A stretch of 64,000 nt of DNA from Pseudomonas yamanorum (GTDB lineage Bacteria; Pseudomonadota; Gammaproteobacteria; Pseudomonadales; Pseudomonadaceae): positions 48,067 through 112,066 of the forward strand of contig NZ_JACARE010000001.1 in NCBI RefSeq assembly GCF_013386765.1. Direction: 5' to 3'. The translations under genes and the position numbers were made by a program. Positions 7,873 through 16,147 of the stretch are shown piece after piece. Positions within the stretch are counted from its first letter, which is position 1, and each line of letters begins with the position of its first letter. The notes below the pieces were generated by a model, which saw only the letters and a list, made by a program, of their open reading frames with translations, made no database searches and was not told where the DNA came from.

Positions 7873-9066
7873 ATGCGTTATTCACCCTTTGTCGCGCGCA
7901 TTGGCGGCGAGTCCGTCAGTGCCTGGGATATTCACTACACCGCCGCCGAAGCCCAGCATCGCGGCGAAGACGTGATTGTGCTCAGTGTCGGCGACCCGGA
8001 CTTCGCCACAGACAACGCGATATGCGAAACCGCTGTCGATGCCCTGCGCGCTGGCGACACCCACTACACCCATGTGCTCGGTCGCCCGAAACTGCGGGAG
8101 GCTATCGCCGCCAGGCAGAGCCTGCTGCAAGGGGTTGCGGTGCACGCCGACAATATTGCCCTGGTAGCCGGCGCGCAGAATGGCCTGTTTGCGGCCTGCC
8201 TGTGCCTGTTCAGCCACGGCGATGAAGTGCTGGTGCCAGCACCGATGTACCTGACCTACGAAGCCTGTGTCCATGCCTCGGGGGCACGCCTCACAACCGT
8301 CGAGCAACCGGCTGCCAACGGCTTTCGCCTGACCCGCACCGCGCTGCAAGCCGCCATTACCGACAAGACCCGGGGCATCGCCCTCGCCACACCGTGCAAC
8401 CCCACCGGGAATGTCTACAGCCGCGAAGAGCTGGAAGCCGTTGCCGAAGTGGCACGCGCCTATGACCTGTGGGTGATTTGCGATGAGGTGTACGGCCAGC
8501 TCGTCTATGACGAGCAACACCTGAGCATCAGCTCATTGCCCGGCATGGCCGAACGTACGGTGGTGCTCAACAGCCTGTCGAAAAGCCACGCCATGACCGG
8601 CTGGCGGGTAGGCTGGGTGGTCGGCCCGCCGACGTTGATCAGCCATCTGGAGAACCTGCTGCTGTGCATGCTTTATGGCTTGCCGGGGTTTATCCAGGCG
8701 GCGGCCATCAAGGCACTGGAACTGGATGAAGCCGTGGTCGGCAATGCCCGCACGGTGTATCGGCGCCGGCGTGACCTGGTGGTAAACGAGTTGCGTGCAA
8801 TCAGTGCGCTGGACTGTCGAGTCCCCCAGGCCGGTATGTTCATGCTCGTGGACGTGCGCCGTACAGGGCTTACGGGCCGGGACTTTGCCTGGCAACTGTA
8901 TCGCCAGACCGGCGTATCGGTGCTGGACGCCCAGGCCTTTGGCCCCAGCGCCGAAGGGTTTGTAAGGGTGTCGTTTACCGTCGCCGATGACACGCTCAAG
9001 GAAGCTTGCCGGCGCATTGCCGGGTTCGTTGAAGGGCTTGGGGCCACTTTACGTGTTCGCCGATAA
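7873..9066 (+). CDS. PLP-dependent class I aminotransferase, AruH-like (arginine:pyruvate transaminase type)
   Basis: A 397-residue fold-type I aminotransferase. It shows SVGDPDF near the start, NPTGNVY (substrate/PLP site), ICDEVYGQL with the PLP Asp, and SLSKSHAMTGWRVGWVVGP with the Schiff-base Lys. The last stretch, and LLCMLYGLPGFIQAAA after it, closely match what I recall of P. aeruginosa AruH, which transfers the arginine amino group to pyruvate to give 2-ketoarginine. The partner decarboxylase aruI is not adjacent, so substrate identity stays tentative. ATG 7873 is preferred over the ATG at 7852 because AGGAGAG precedes it at good spacing. Confidence 0.75.
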   Translation: MRYSPFVARIGGESVSAWDIHYTAAEAQHRGEDVIVLSVGDPDFATDNAICETAVDALRAGDTHYTHVLGRPKLREAIAARQSLLQGVAVHADNIALVAGAQNGLFAACLCLFSHGDEVLVPAPMYLTYEACVHASGARLTTVEQPAANGFRLTRTALQAAITDKTRGIALATPCNPTGNVYSREELEAVAEVARAYDLWVICDEVYGQLVYDEQHLSISSLPGMAERTVVLNSLSKSHAMTGWRVGWVVGPPTLISHLENLLLCMLYGLPGFIQAAAIKALELDEAVVGNARTVYRRRRDLVVNELRAISALDCRVPQAGMFMLVDVRRTGLTGRDFAWQLYRQTGVSVLDAQAFGPSAEGFVRVSFTVADDTLKEACRRIAGFVEGLGATLRVRR

Positions 9067-9105
9067 CAGGCATAACACGCCCTTTGCCCCGTTCGAAGGA
9101 CTGCC

Positions 9106-9591
9106 ATGTCTCAAGGATTGACCTATCGCCAGGCCCACCTGGACGACCTGCACACCCTGTGCGTGCTCGGCCAGCCGCTGAACCGCCTGCACCACCAGGA
9201 ACGGCCCGATATCTACCGTGACGCCACCGACCAGGTGGAGCGCGACCAGTCCCATTGGCGGCCCTGCCTCACCAGCCGGGTCCAGGCGGTGTTTCTGGCC
9301 GAGCGCCAGGGTGCGGGGGTCGGGTTTATCACCGCGCAGATCATCGAGACGGCCAGCCCGTTGCTGCAACCGCTGCGCGTCGCCCGGATCGGCTCGATCT
9401 GCGTGCTGGAGGCACAACGTGGCCAGGGCATTGGCCGCGAACTGATGACGCTCGCCGAACGCTGGGCGATCCGCCAGGGCGCCGGGGATCTGCGCCTGAC
9501 CGTCTGGGCCTTCAACGAACCGGCCCAGCGGCTGTATGAAGAGTTGGGCTATGAAAAGCGCGCCTTCGAAATGGGCAAGCGCCTCGGTTAA
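9106..9591 (+). CDS. GNAT-family N-acetyltransferase
   Basis: A 161-residue GNAT acetyltransferase. The acetyl-CoA-binding motif A is visible as ARIGSICVLEAQRGQGIGRE (Q/R-x-x-G-x-G/A) around residues 97-116, followed by LTVWAFNEPAQRLYEELGY of motif B, which ends the GNAT core. The acceptor substrate is unknown. It lies 40 bases downstream of the AruH-like gene in the same direction and is probably co-transcribed, but that does not identify the substrate. Confidence 0.85.
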   Translation: MSQGLTYRQAHLDDLHTLCVLGQPLNRLHHQERPDIYRDATDQVERDQSHWRPCLTSRVQAVFLAERQGAGVGFITAQIIETASPLLQPLRVARIGSICVLEAQRGQGIGRELMTLAERWAIRQGAGDLRLTVWAFNEPAQRLYEELGYEKRAFEMGKRLG

Positions 9592-9660
9592 ATCGATGGA
9601 CAAGCCCCTCGCGGCCCGGCGAATATCGACATCCTTCTTCATCAGGCACGGACGCTGATC

Positions 9661-10158
9661 ATGCTCGACATTCTCCAGGGCACGCCCCTTTGGGTGTACG
9701 CCGTTTATCTGTGGATCTGCTGGTACGGGATCAAGGCCATCCGCGGCAGCCGCGAGAACCAACGCTCGCTGATGATCCTGCCGGTGGTGCTGGTGATCTG
9801 GTCACTGATGTCCATTGAACACTCGACACTCTCGATCGGCACCTGGCTGGGCGGTGCGGCCGTGGGCAGTCTGTTGGCAATGGCACTGTTCACCGCCAAG
9901 GGTGCAAGCCTCGATGGCGGCACGCTGGTGCTGCCCGGCACCTGGAAAATCCTGCTGATCTCCCAACTGTTCTTCGCCGTGAAGTATTACCTCGGTTACC
10001 AGCAGGCCGTTCATCCTTTGCTGTCGAGCACAGCGCCGATGCTGGCCCTGGCGGGCGGGGCAGCGGGTTTTACCGTTGGGCTGTTTTGCGGGCGGGCGAT
10101 CAAGCTGCGGCGGGCGTTGGCGTCATTCAGCCGCGATGAGGGCATTGTGCTGCCTTGA
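9661..10158 (+). CDS. Small integral membrane protein, DUF6622-like
   Basis: A 165-residue protein with about five hydrophobic helices, beginning MLDILQGTPLWVYAVYLWIC and continuing with a WYGIKAIRGSREN loop. This pattern corresponds to conserved membrane proteins of unknown function (DUF6622-type). No catalytic or transport motif is visible. It follows the GNAT gene by about 70 bases. Confidence 0.65.
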   Translation: MLDILQGTPLWVYAVYLWICWYGIKAIRGSRENQRSLMILPVVLVIWSLMSIEHSTLSIGTWLGGAAVGSLLAMALFTAKGASLDGGTLVLPGTWKILLISQLFFAVKYYLGYQQAVHPLLSSTAPMLALAGGAAGFTVGLFCGRAIKLRRALASFSRDEGIVLP

Positions 10159-10231
10159 CCTGATCCCCCTCCCCGCTGAAAATGCGCGACGCTTTTCCCG
10201 TCTCCCCGTTTACTGAAGTAGTGAAATTTCA

Positions 10232-10936
10232 ATGTCTGATTCCCGTACCGAAGAATCCGTAGTCGCCTTGCAATCCAAAGCTGAATACGAAAACGCCATC
10301 AATCTTTCACAGCACGTGCCGGCGGCCAAGACCATCAGCGAGATGGTGCTGGACGCGTTCCACACCTCCAAGGAAAGCGACCAGATCCGCGAACTGCGCG
10401 TGGCCATCCGCCAGGCCCATGACGCTTTCGACGACGACAAGGCCTACGACCTGATGGGCGAGCTCAAGCAGCTCAAGGACGCCGAAGCCGCCGACAACGC
10501 CGCCCTCGAAGACCTCAACACCAAGTTCTCCATCAGCCGCATCCTGTCCAGCTTCAAGGACGACCCGCAGTTCCAGGAGCTGGTCTACGGCCTGGCCCTC
10601 AAGGTGCTGAACCAGACCCACCAGGCCATCAGCAACCCGAGCGCCGGCAAAGGCAAGGCTTCCCGCCCGAAGAAGGAAGCGGAAGTGTTCGCCATCAGCA
10701 AGGACGGCATCAGCGTCACCCTGCCGATGCGTTCGCCGCGCTCCAAGCCGAACGTCGACCGCGAGGCGTTTGAGTTCCTCGGTTTCAGCTTTGTGGGTGA
10801 AGGTGACGAGGCGGAACTGGAAGTTGAAACCTTTGTGGATAACTCGGGCGCCGAGCAGCCACTGACGCGTAAAAGCATCATCACCGCGCTGCAGCAGCAG
10901 ACCGCGTTTGAGGGCTACAGCATCGCCCAGCAGTAA
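10232..10936 (+). CDS. Conserved hypothetical protein, acidic and helical
   Basis: A 234-residue soluble protein that I do not recognise. The first two thirds are predicted helical and acidic, with a possible coiled coil (IRELRVAIRQAHDAFDDDKA, residues 46-65). A Lys-rich linker (GKGKASRPKKEAE, about 136-148) leads to a C-terminal domain likely to be beta-rich (ISVTLPMRSPRSK ... EFLGFSFVGEGDEAELEVE). There is no signal peptide or membrane segment. Codon use is normal for the region, so it is probably a real chromosomal gene. It stands alone between the DUF6622-like gene and a REPIN. Confidence 0.7.
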   Translation: MSDSRTEESVVALQSKAEYENAINLSQHVPAAKTISEMVLDAFHTSKESDQIRELRVAIRQAHDAFDDDKAYDLMGELKQLKDAEAADNAALEDLNTKFSISRILSSFKDDPQFQELVYGLALKVLNQTHQAISNPSAGKGKASRPKKEAEVFAISKDGISVTLPMRSPRSKPNVDREAFEFLGFSFVGEGDEAELEVETFVDNSGAEQPLTRKSIITALQQQTAFEGYSIAQQ

Positions 10937-10947
10937 CTCGATCTGAA

Positions 10948-11052
10948 TGTGGGAGCGGGCTTGTGTGGGAGCTGGCTTGCCTGCGATAGCATCACCTCGT
11001 TGCACCTGACACTGCGAGGTGCCTGCATCGCGGGCAAGCCCAGCTCCCACAT
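10948..11052. repeat. REPIN 4 (TGTGGGAGCTGGC family) abutting a truncated REP
   Basis: An intact inverted pair runs from 10964 (TGTGGGAGCTGGCTTGCCTG) to 11052. Directly before it, 10948-10963 is a truncated REP of the GCGGGCTTG type, broken off after CTTG exactly where the new TGTGGG starts. This looks like insertion of one element into another. Confidence 0.9.
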
Positions 11053-11073
11053 TGACCCTGCGCCACCGCAAAT

Positions 11074-12159
11074 TCAGCCTACGACCTGAGCCGCAAACAC
11101 CTCGCGAAACCGCTGCATCTCCTCAGCGTTGCCCACGGTGACCCGCACCCACTGCGGCCAGTTTTTCCACACGCGCCCAATCTTCACGCCCTGTTCGCCC
11201 AGCCGCTCGATGACCTGCTCCGCCGGACGGCGCACGTCAATCATGAAGCAGTTGCTGTGAGACACCGTGCAGGTGAATCCCCGGTTTTTGAGCCAGGCCA
11301 CTGTCTCATCCCGCAACCGTGTATTCAGCGCCTTGCGCGCAGGCACCAGCTGCGCATCCGCGAGGCTCGCACGGCCGGCGAGCAAGCTGGCCGCGGCCGG
11401 CACGTTATCCCCGCCAAACACCGCCAGTTGTTCCAGCAACGCCGGATGACCGATGGCCAGCCCCAGGCGCGCGCCGGCCAGGCCGTAAATTTTCGAGAAT
11501 GTACGCAGCACCAGCAAGTCGTCATGGTCCTTGACCCAGGCCACGCAACTGGGCGCATCGCTGAAGTCGATGTAGGCCTCGTCCACCAGCAAAATGCTGC
11601 CTTTGGGTTTGTTCGCCAGGGCCTGCTCAATGGCCTTGGCCGGCGTGAGGGTGCCGGTGGGATTGTTCGGGTTGCAGAGGTAGATCAGGCCGGGCTGGCG
11701 GTCAACGGCGAGCATCGCGGGAAGGTCGTGGGCATGGTCGGCGGCAAGGTCCACTTCATGCACCCTGGCCTTGCGTGACTCGGCGGCCTGGCGCGGCACT
11801 TCGTAGGAAGGCGTGGCCATCACCAGGCTGCGGGTTTCGCTGGTAAACGCCAGCACCGCGTAACGCAACGCGGCCATGGAGCCGGCGAACACCGCCACCT
11901 GTTCGTCGGAAATCCCCTGCTGCTGGGCAAATTGTTCGACCAGCGCGTACATGTCCGGATACGGGTAGCGCCCCGAAACGGCAATGCCGCGCTGCATCGC
12001 CTGCCGCGCGGCCGGCGATGGGCCGTAGGGGCTTTCGTTGTAGTTGAGCAGTACCTCGGACGACGCAGCGGCAGGGCTTGCCTCTGCCCAGTCCAGGCGC
12101 CCCAGCAACGGCAAGGCCGCGCCCAGTGCGATCAGGGAACGACGACTCACGTTGACCAT
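11074..12159 (-). CDS. ptaA: Tat-exported HisC-like aminotransferase, PtaA-type periplasmic transaminase
   Basis: A 361-residue PLP enzyme related to histidinol-phosphate aminotransferase: NYNESPYGPSP at the start, LCNPNNPTGTL, VDEAYIDF with the PLP Asp, and RTFSKIYGLAGARLG with the Schiff-base Lys. Unlike HisC it begins with a twin-arginine signal (MVNVSRRSLIALGAALPLLG, cleavage near residue 28), so it is folded with its cofactor in the cytoplasm and exported. P. fluorescens PtaA has this combination and converts the glutamate side chain of pyoverdine to alpha-ketoglutarate in the periplasm. No pyoverdine genes are visible nearby, so assignment rests on architecture. Confidence 0.8.
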   Translation of the reverse strand: MVNVSRRSLIALGAALPLLGRLDWAEASPAAASSEVLLNYNESPYGPSPAARQAMQRGIAVSGRYPYPDMYALVEQFAQQQGISDEQVAVFAGSMAALRYAVLAFTSETRSLVMATPSYEVPRQAAESRKARVHEVDLAADHAHDLPAMLAVDRQPGLIYLCNPNNPTGTLTPAKAIEQALANKPKGSILLVDEAYIDFSDAPSCVAWVKDHDDLLVLRTFSKIYGLAGARLGLAIGHPALLEQLAVFGGDNVPAAASLLAGRASLADAQLVPARKALNTRLRDETVAWLKNRGFTCTVSHSNCFMIDVRRPAEQVIERLGEQGVKIGRVWKNWPQWVRVTVGNAEEMQRFREVFAAQVVG

Positions 12160-12257
12160 GAAGACCTCTGTCGGCTCGCAGCTTCAGGTGCGGGATTCGC
12201 CCCCGTTCCTACAATGGGGTATGACGAGGAAAACATCCGGTAATTTACCCGGCCAAC

Positions 12258-12295
12258 AAAAAGCCCCGCGCTTCATACCGAAGGCGGGGCTTTTG
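12258..12295 (-). terminator. Rho-independent terminator of the dehydrogenase operon
   Basis: GCCCCGC/GCGGGGC inverted repeat with an A-tract at 12258-12262 that reads as a T-tract on the minus strand, 10 bases after the last gene of the leftward operon. A nearly identical hairpin occurs at 20143-20182. Confidence 0.85.
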
Positions 12296-12304
12296 CGTTT
12301 CTAC

Positions 12305-13747
12305 CTACTTGGAATGAAAGCGCCGGTTCAGCGCAATCCGCTTGGCCTCCACTTCCCGCAGGTGTTTGTGATGCCGCCGCCACAGCAACAGCACGATGAT
12401 CAGCACCAACACCACCAAACCACCGCCCCACAGCAGGTACGGCATGGCGGTGATCAACAATGGCGCATCCCCACCCCGACGCAGGCTGGTCACTTCTGCG
12501 GAACTGACGCTCAGCGCCGGGTTGCCGAAGGTGTGCAGGCTGTAGTTGGCAATGGCGGCGATTTGCGCGTCGTTCAGGTCGCCGCCCAGGGCCGGCATGC
12601 TTACGGCGCCGTCGGCCCCTTTGCGGTCGATGCCCGCGATGATCGCCATCACCAGGTTGTTGGCCTGGTTGCCGTTGAGCGCGGTGTTGAGGCTCAGGGA
12701 CGGGTAGAACTTGTCTGCACTGCCCTGGCCATCGCGGCCATGGCAGCTGGAGCAGGCCGAGTTGTAGAGGCGCGCGCCATCCATGCCGGTGGCATCGGCC
12801 AGTGAGGCCTGGTCGCCCTGGCCGGTTTCCAGGGTGCTCATGTCCACCGGCGTGACTTTACGCACCACCCGCTCGGTCTGCCCGGGATCGCGGATCGGCG
12901 GCACGGTGTGCAGGTAGGCAGCCATGGCATGCAGGTCGCTGTCGCTGAGGTAGCGGAAGCTGTTTTCCACCGCTTCGGCCATGCCGCCTGCGGCCTGGGC
13001 CTTGTCGGCGAGGTGGCCGTTTTTCAGGAAGTTGACCAGGTCGTCGTCGCTCCAGTCCCCCACGCCGCTGACCTTGTCGGAGGTGATGTTGGGCGCAACC
13101 CAGCCTCCCAGTTTCGCACCGCCCAGGTACTGGCTGTTGTCCTCGGCCATCAAGGCGTTACGCGGGGTGTGGCAGGCGCCGCAGTGGGCGAGGTTGTCCA
13201 CCAGGTACTGGCCACGGCGGGTCTGTTCGGTGGCGCCAGGCTTGGGCACAAAACCCTGGCTGTCGAGGAACACCAGGTTCCAGCCGAACATCAGTTGGCG
13301 GATGTTGAACGGGAACGCCAGGTGGGTTTCCGGCACCGGCTGGTCCACGGCTTTGACGCCCTGTTGCAGGTACACGTACAAGGCGTGGATGTCGTCATCG
13401 CTCATGCCCTGGTACGAGGTGTAAGGCATCGCCGGGTACAGGTGCTGGCCCTTGGCATTGATGCCTTTGCGCAAGGCGTCGGCCAGTTGCTGCTCGGTGT
13501 AGCCGCCAATGCCGTAGGCCTTGGACGGGGTGATGTTGCTCGAGATGATCTTGCCCATGGGCGAGTCGATCACATACCCACCGGCCAGCGGCGCGCCGCC
13601 GTTTTCAGCCGTACGGTGACAGGCTTCGCAGTCGCCGGCACGGGCCACATAGGCGCCTTTCTGGATCAGCGCGGCGGTGTCTTCAGCGGCAAACACCGGC
13701 AACGCGGTGAGCAGCAAGGCCAGCAACGGCAATTTAAGCAATCCCAT
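12305..13747 (-). CDS. Triheme cytochrome c subunit of membrane FAD dehydrogenase (gluconate/sugar dehydrogenase)
   Basis: A 480-residue protein with a signal peptide (1-20), three c-heme motifs (CEACH 40-44, CGACH 189-193, CSSCH 332-336) and a C-terminal membrane helix (about 434-459) ending in a basic tail. This is the cytochrome subunit that passes electrons from the FAD/Fe-S subunit to ubiquinone in membrane gluconate, sorbitol, fructose and related dehydrogenases. It is the last gene of the small-large-cytochrome operon, 3 bases after the GMC gene. Its N-terminal 290 residues resemble the first part of the five-heme cytochrome at 5624-7648. Confidence 0.88.
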   Translation of the reverse strand: MGLLKLPLLALLLTALPVFAAEDTAALIQKGAYVARAGDCEACHRTAENGGAPLAGGYVIDSPMGKIISSNITPSKAYGIGGYTEQQLADALRKGINAKGQHLYPAMPYTSYQGMSDDDIHALYVYLQQGVKAVDQPVPETHLAFPFNIRQLMFGWNLVFLDSQGFVPKPGATEQTRRGQYLVDNLAHCGACHTPRNALMAEDNSQYLGGAKLGGWVAPNITSDKVSGVGDWSDDDLVNFLKNGHLADKAQAAGGMAEAVENSFRYLSDSDLHAMAAYLHTVPPIRDPGQTERVVRKVTPVDMSTLETGQGDQASLADATGMDGARLYNSACSSCHGRDGQGSADKFYPSLSLNTALNGNQANNLVMAIIAGIDRKGADGAVSMPALGGDLNDAQIAAIANYSLHTFGNPALSVSSAEVTSLRRGGDAPLLITAMPYLLWGGGLVVLVLIIVLLLWRRHHKHLREVEAKRIALNRRFHSK

Positions 13748-13750
13748 GGC

Positions 13751-15340
13751 CTAGACCTCCCGCGCAATGATGTCGGCCATACGGATACTCAGCGCCACGC
13801 CGGCCAGGGTCGGGTTGATGGTGCCGGAGGCCGGGATCACCCCGGTGGTGGCGAGGAACAGGTTGGCGTGGTCGTGGGTGCGGCACTCGTGGTTGACCAC
13901 CGAGTCCTTGGGGTTGGCGCCCATGATCACGGTGCCCATCAGGTGGTCGCGGTTCTGGTAGCCGGTGTTGTCTTCCACCACCGTGCCGCCCATCAGTTGC
14001 ACGAAGTGCGCATAGTCTTCGGTGACGCCGGCCTTGGCCGCCTTCACGTAATCGCCCACCTCGTAGTTGACCACCAGCATCGGGATGCCCAGGGCGTCCT
14101 TGCGGGTACGGCTCGGGCGCACGGTGTTGGTCGCCAGCGGCAGGGTTTCATACACGGTGGACACGTCGACCCAACGCGCCGCATCGTGGCGGATGCGCTC
14201 GTCCAGCTCCTTGCCGTACACGCCCTGGGCGATCAGCCGCTTGGCCACGGCGATGTTGGGCACGTTGTTGGAGATCGAGTGTTTGACCGAAGCCCGTTCC
14301 TTGCGGAACTCACCGTCACGGCGGTTGAAAATCCCGCCCTGCTGCACCGCCCCGCGCCCCGGCCACAACGGTTCGTCGGCGATAAATTGCAGGCCCTGGC
14401 CGGTGTGGTCCATCAGGTTGCGACCGACCTGGTCGGAGGAGTTGGCCACCTCGGAAATCAGCAGCAACTTGGGGGTTTCCAGGCCATGGGCGGCGACGAT
14501 GAAGTACTTGGCGGTGAGCCGCACATCGGCGCCGGTAGAGCTGCGGTAATGGATCGCGACGATCTTGCCGTCCGCGCCTTTTTCCAGCTTGTAGGCGGTG
14601 GCGTCGGTGATCAGCTTGGCGCCGGCCTGTTCGGCGTGGCGGGCGTGCACATCGCCGCTGTACATCGCGCCGATGGGGCACACCGGCATGCAGTTGTTGT
14701 TGCCGCTGCATGCCGGGCGCCCGTCGTAGGGTTCGGTGGCGCGGCCGTTGGGCTCATGGATAAAGTGATACCCGGCCGGGGCCATGCGTTCGCGCAGGCG
14801 CTGGAACAGGTAGGTATCGCCTTCCGGCGCCATCGGATAGGGGCTTGAGCGCGGCGGGAAAGCGCCGCCGCCCTGCCCGCTCTGGTCCTGGGTGTCGCTG
14901 CCGCAGACACCGAGGGCAATTTCCGCGCGCACGTAATAGGGTTCCAGCTCGCTGTATTCCAGCGGCCAGTCGCGACCTACGCCGTACAGGGTCTTGAGCT
15001 TCATATCGTTGGGCAAGTAACGCCAGCACGCCGCCGCCCAGTGCCAGGTGGTGCCGCCCACCAGTTTCAACATGCCGGGGCGGAACTCGAAAGAACCGGT
15101 GTTCTCGATGTATTGCTCATCATAAGAATGATGGGCCCACGGCTCATTCGGATACGGTGAGTTGTAATTGCCCTTGTTCGACGAATTACGGAAGTTCTCG
15201 ACTATCTTCCAGCGAGGAATATGTTCACCCGCTTCCAGAATAATCACCGACTTGCCGTGTTTGGCCAATTCAAATGCTGCGTTACTGCCTAATGCGCCGG
15301 AGCCAACCACAATGACATCGGCGTCAAAATCCTGATTCAT
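13751..15340 (-). CDS. GMC-family FAD dehydrogenase large subunit (gluconate 2-dehydrogenase type)
   Basis: A 529-residue GMC oxidoreductase: FAD-binding VVGSGALGSNAA (11-22), GGTTWHWAA near 94, a cysteine cluster ACSGNNNCMPVCPIGAMYSG that matches the 3Fe-4S site of membrane FAD-glucose and fructose dehydrogenases, and the C-terminal NPTLAGVALSIR motif. It should oxidise a sugar or sugar acid at the periplasmic face and pass electrons through the Fe-S centre to the cytochrome subunit. Gluconate, 2-ketogluconate, sorbitol or fructose cannot be separated by reading; gluconate is the usual Pseudomonas substrate. It has no export signal of its own and must ride on the Tat-signalled small subunit. 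Confidence 0.86.
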   Translation of the reverse strand: MNQDFDADVIVVGSGALGSNAAFELAKHGKSVIILEAGEHIPRWKIVENFRNSSNKGNYNSPYPNEPWAHHSYDEQYIENTGSFEFRPGMLKLVGGTTWHWAAACWRYLPNDMKLKTLYGVGRDWPLEYSELEPYYVRAEIALGVCGSDTQDQSGQGGGAFPPRSSPYPMAPEGDTYLFQRLRERMAPAGYHFIHEPNGRATEPYDGRPACSGNNNCMPVCPIGAMYSGDVHARHAEQAGAKLITDATAYKLEKGADGKIVAIHYRSSTGADVRLTAKYFIVAAHGLETPKLLLISEVANSSDQVGRNLMDHTGQGLQFIADEPLWPGRGAVQQGGIFNRRDGEFRKERASVKHSISNNVPNIAVAKRLIAQGVYGKELDERIRHDAARWVDVSTVYETLPLATNTVRPSRTRKDALGIPMLVVNYEVGDYVKAAKAGVTEDYAHFVQLMGGTVVEDNTGYQNRDHLMGTVIMGANPKDSVVNHECRTHDHANLFLATTGVIPASGTINPTLAGVALSIRMADIIAREV

Positions 15341-15354
15341 AAAAGTGCCTTGTC

Positions 15355-15891
15355 TTAGTCGTTGGCCAGCGTGGCCGGAGGATTAACCCAGTAATTGGTT
15401 TTTCCCCGGGAGTACGTCGGGATCACCGTGGCATCCGCGGTCGGCGCGTAGGCCAGGGCGCCGGTGAAGGTCACCAGCCGCGTGCCGTCGGTGGCGCGCA
15501 GGGACACCGGCGTGCCGGTGTAGCCCAGGTACCAGGCCGAGACGATTTTCTGCGTCGTGTCCTTGACCACCGGGTCGCGGTAGAACGGGCTGCCGGACAA
15601 CTGGCTGACGCTGCGCAGGTGATGCTGGCCAACCTTGCTCCACAAGGCTTTGATCTTCTCGGGGAACGCAGGGTCGTTCTGCGTGCACTGGGCCAGGATG
15701 CGCAAGGACAAGGCGGCATCCACACTCGTGCGTTCGAGGAGGAACATCGACAATTGGCGGAACGATTCAATGTCGTCAGTGGCGGCGCTGCTGACGTTCT
15801 GCGCCAGCGCAACACCGGCCCACAGCGGGGCGAACAGGCCGGCACCGGTCAAGGCTGCGCCTGAATAAAGGAGTTTTCTTCGGGTTATCAC
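15355..15891 (-). CDS. Small (gamma) subunit of FAD sugar/gluconate dehydrogenase, Tat signal
   Basis: A 178-residue protein with a Tat signal (ITRRKLLYSGAALTGAGLFA) and the FAD-SLDH small-subunit pattern (ESFRQLSMFLLERTSVD near residue 43 and TYSRGKTNYWVNPP at the C-terminus). The small subunit is the export escort for the flavin subunit. I place the start at GTG 15891: AGGAGA sits at 15903-15898, six bases upstream, and this puts the twin arginines at residues 4-5. The ATG at 15906 and the GTG at 15948 lie in the same frame but have poor ribosome-binding sites. It is the first gene of a three-gene operon. Confidence 0.84.
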   Translation of the reverse strand: MITRRKLLYSGAALTGAGLFAPLWAGVALAQNVSSAATDDIESFRQLSMFLLERTSVDAALSLRILAQCTQNDPAFPEKIKALWSKVGQHHLRSVSQLSGSPFYRDPVVKDTTQKIVSAWYLGYTGTPVSLRATDGTRLVTFTGALAYAPTADATVIPTYSRGKTNYWVNPPATLAND

Positions 15892-16147
15892 GGGATATCT
15901 CCTCATGAGTCGAACAACTATTAGCGCATCGGCCAAGTTCGACTTCACTGCAAAAGGCTGAGTACTTCGTTCACGGAGGTTGAACGGACTTTAAGAGCCC
16001 TTTTTATAACTGCCAGGAGAACGCCAAGCTGTCGTGCAGCTTGTTAATTATGGATATGAGCAATAGCGCGACCGTCTATAACAGCCGCTTAAACACCGTA
16101 CAGCAATTGATCCCGTAATAACATGAAACATCCGTTTGGATGTTTGC

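Noticed and set aside
12908..14848. Long rightward open frame (646 codons) opposite the GMC and cytochrome genes
   Set aside because: Antisense to two well-supported genes, crosses their boundary, and encodes a His/Val/Gly-rich sequence with no domain; typical high-GC shadow.
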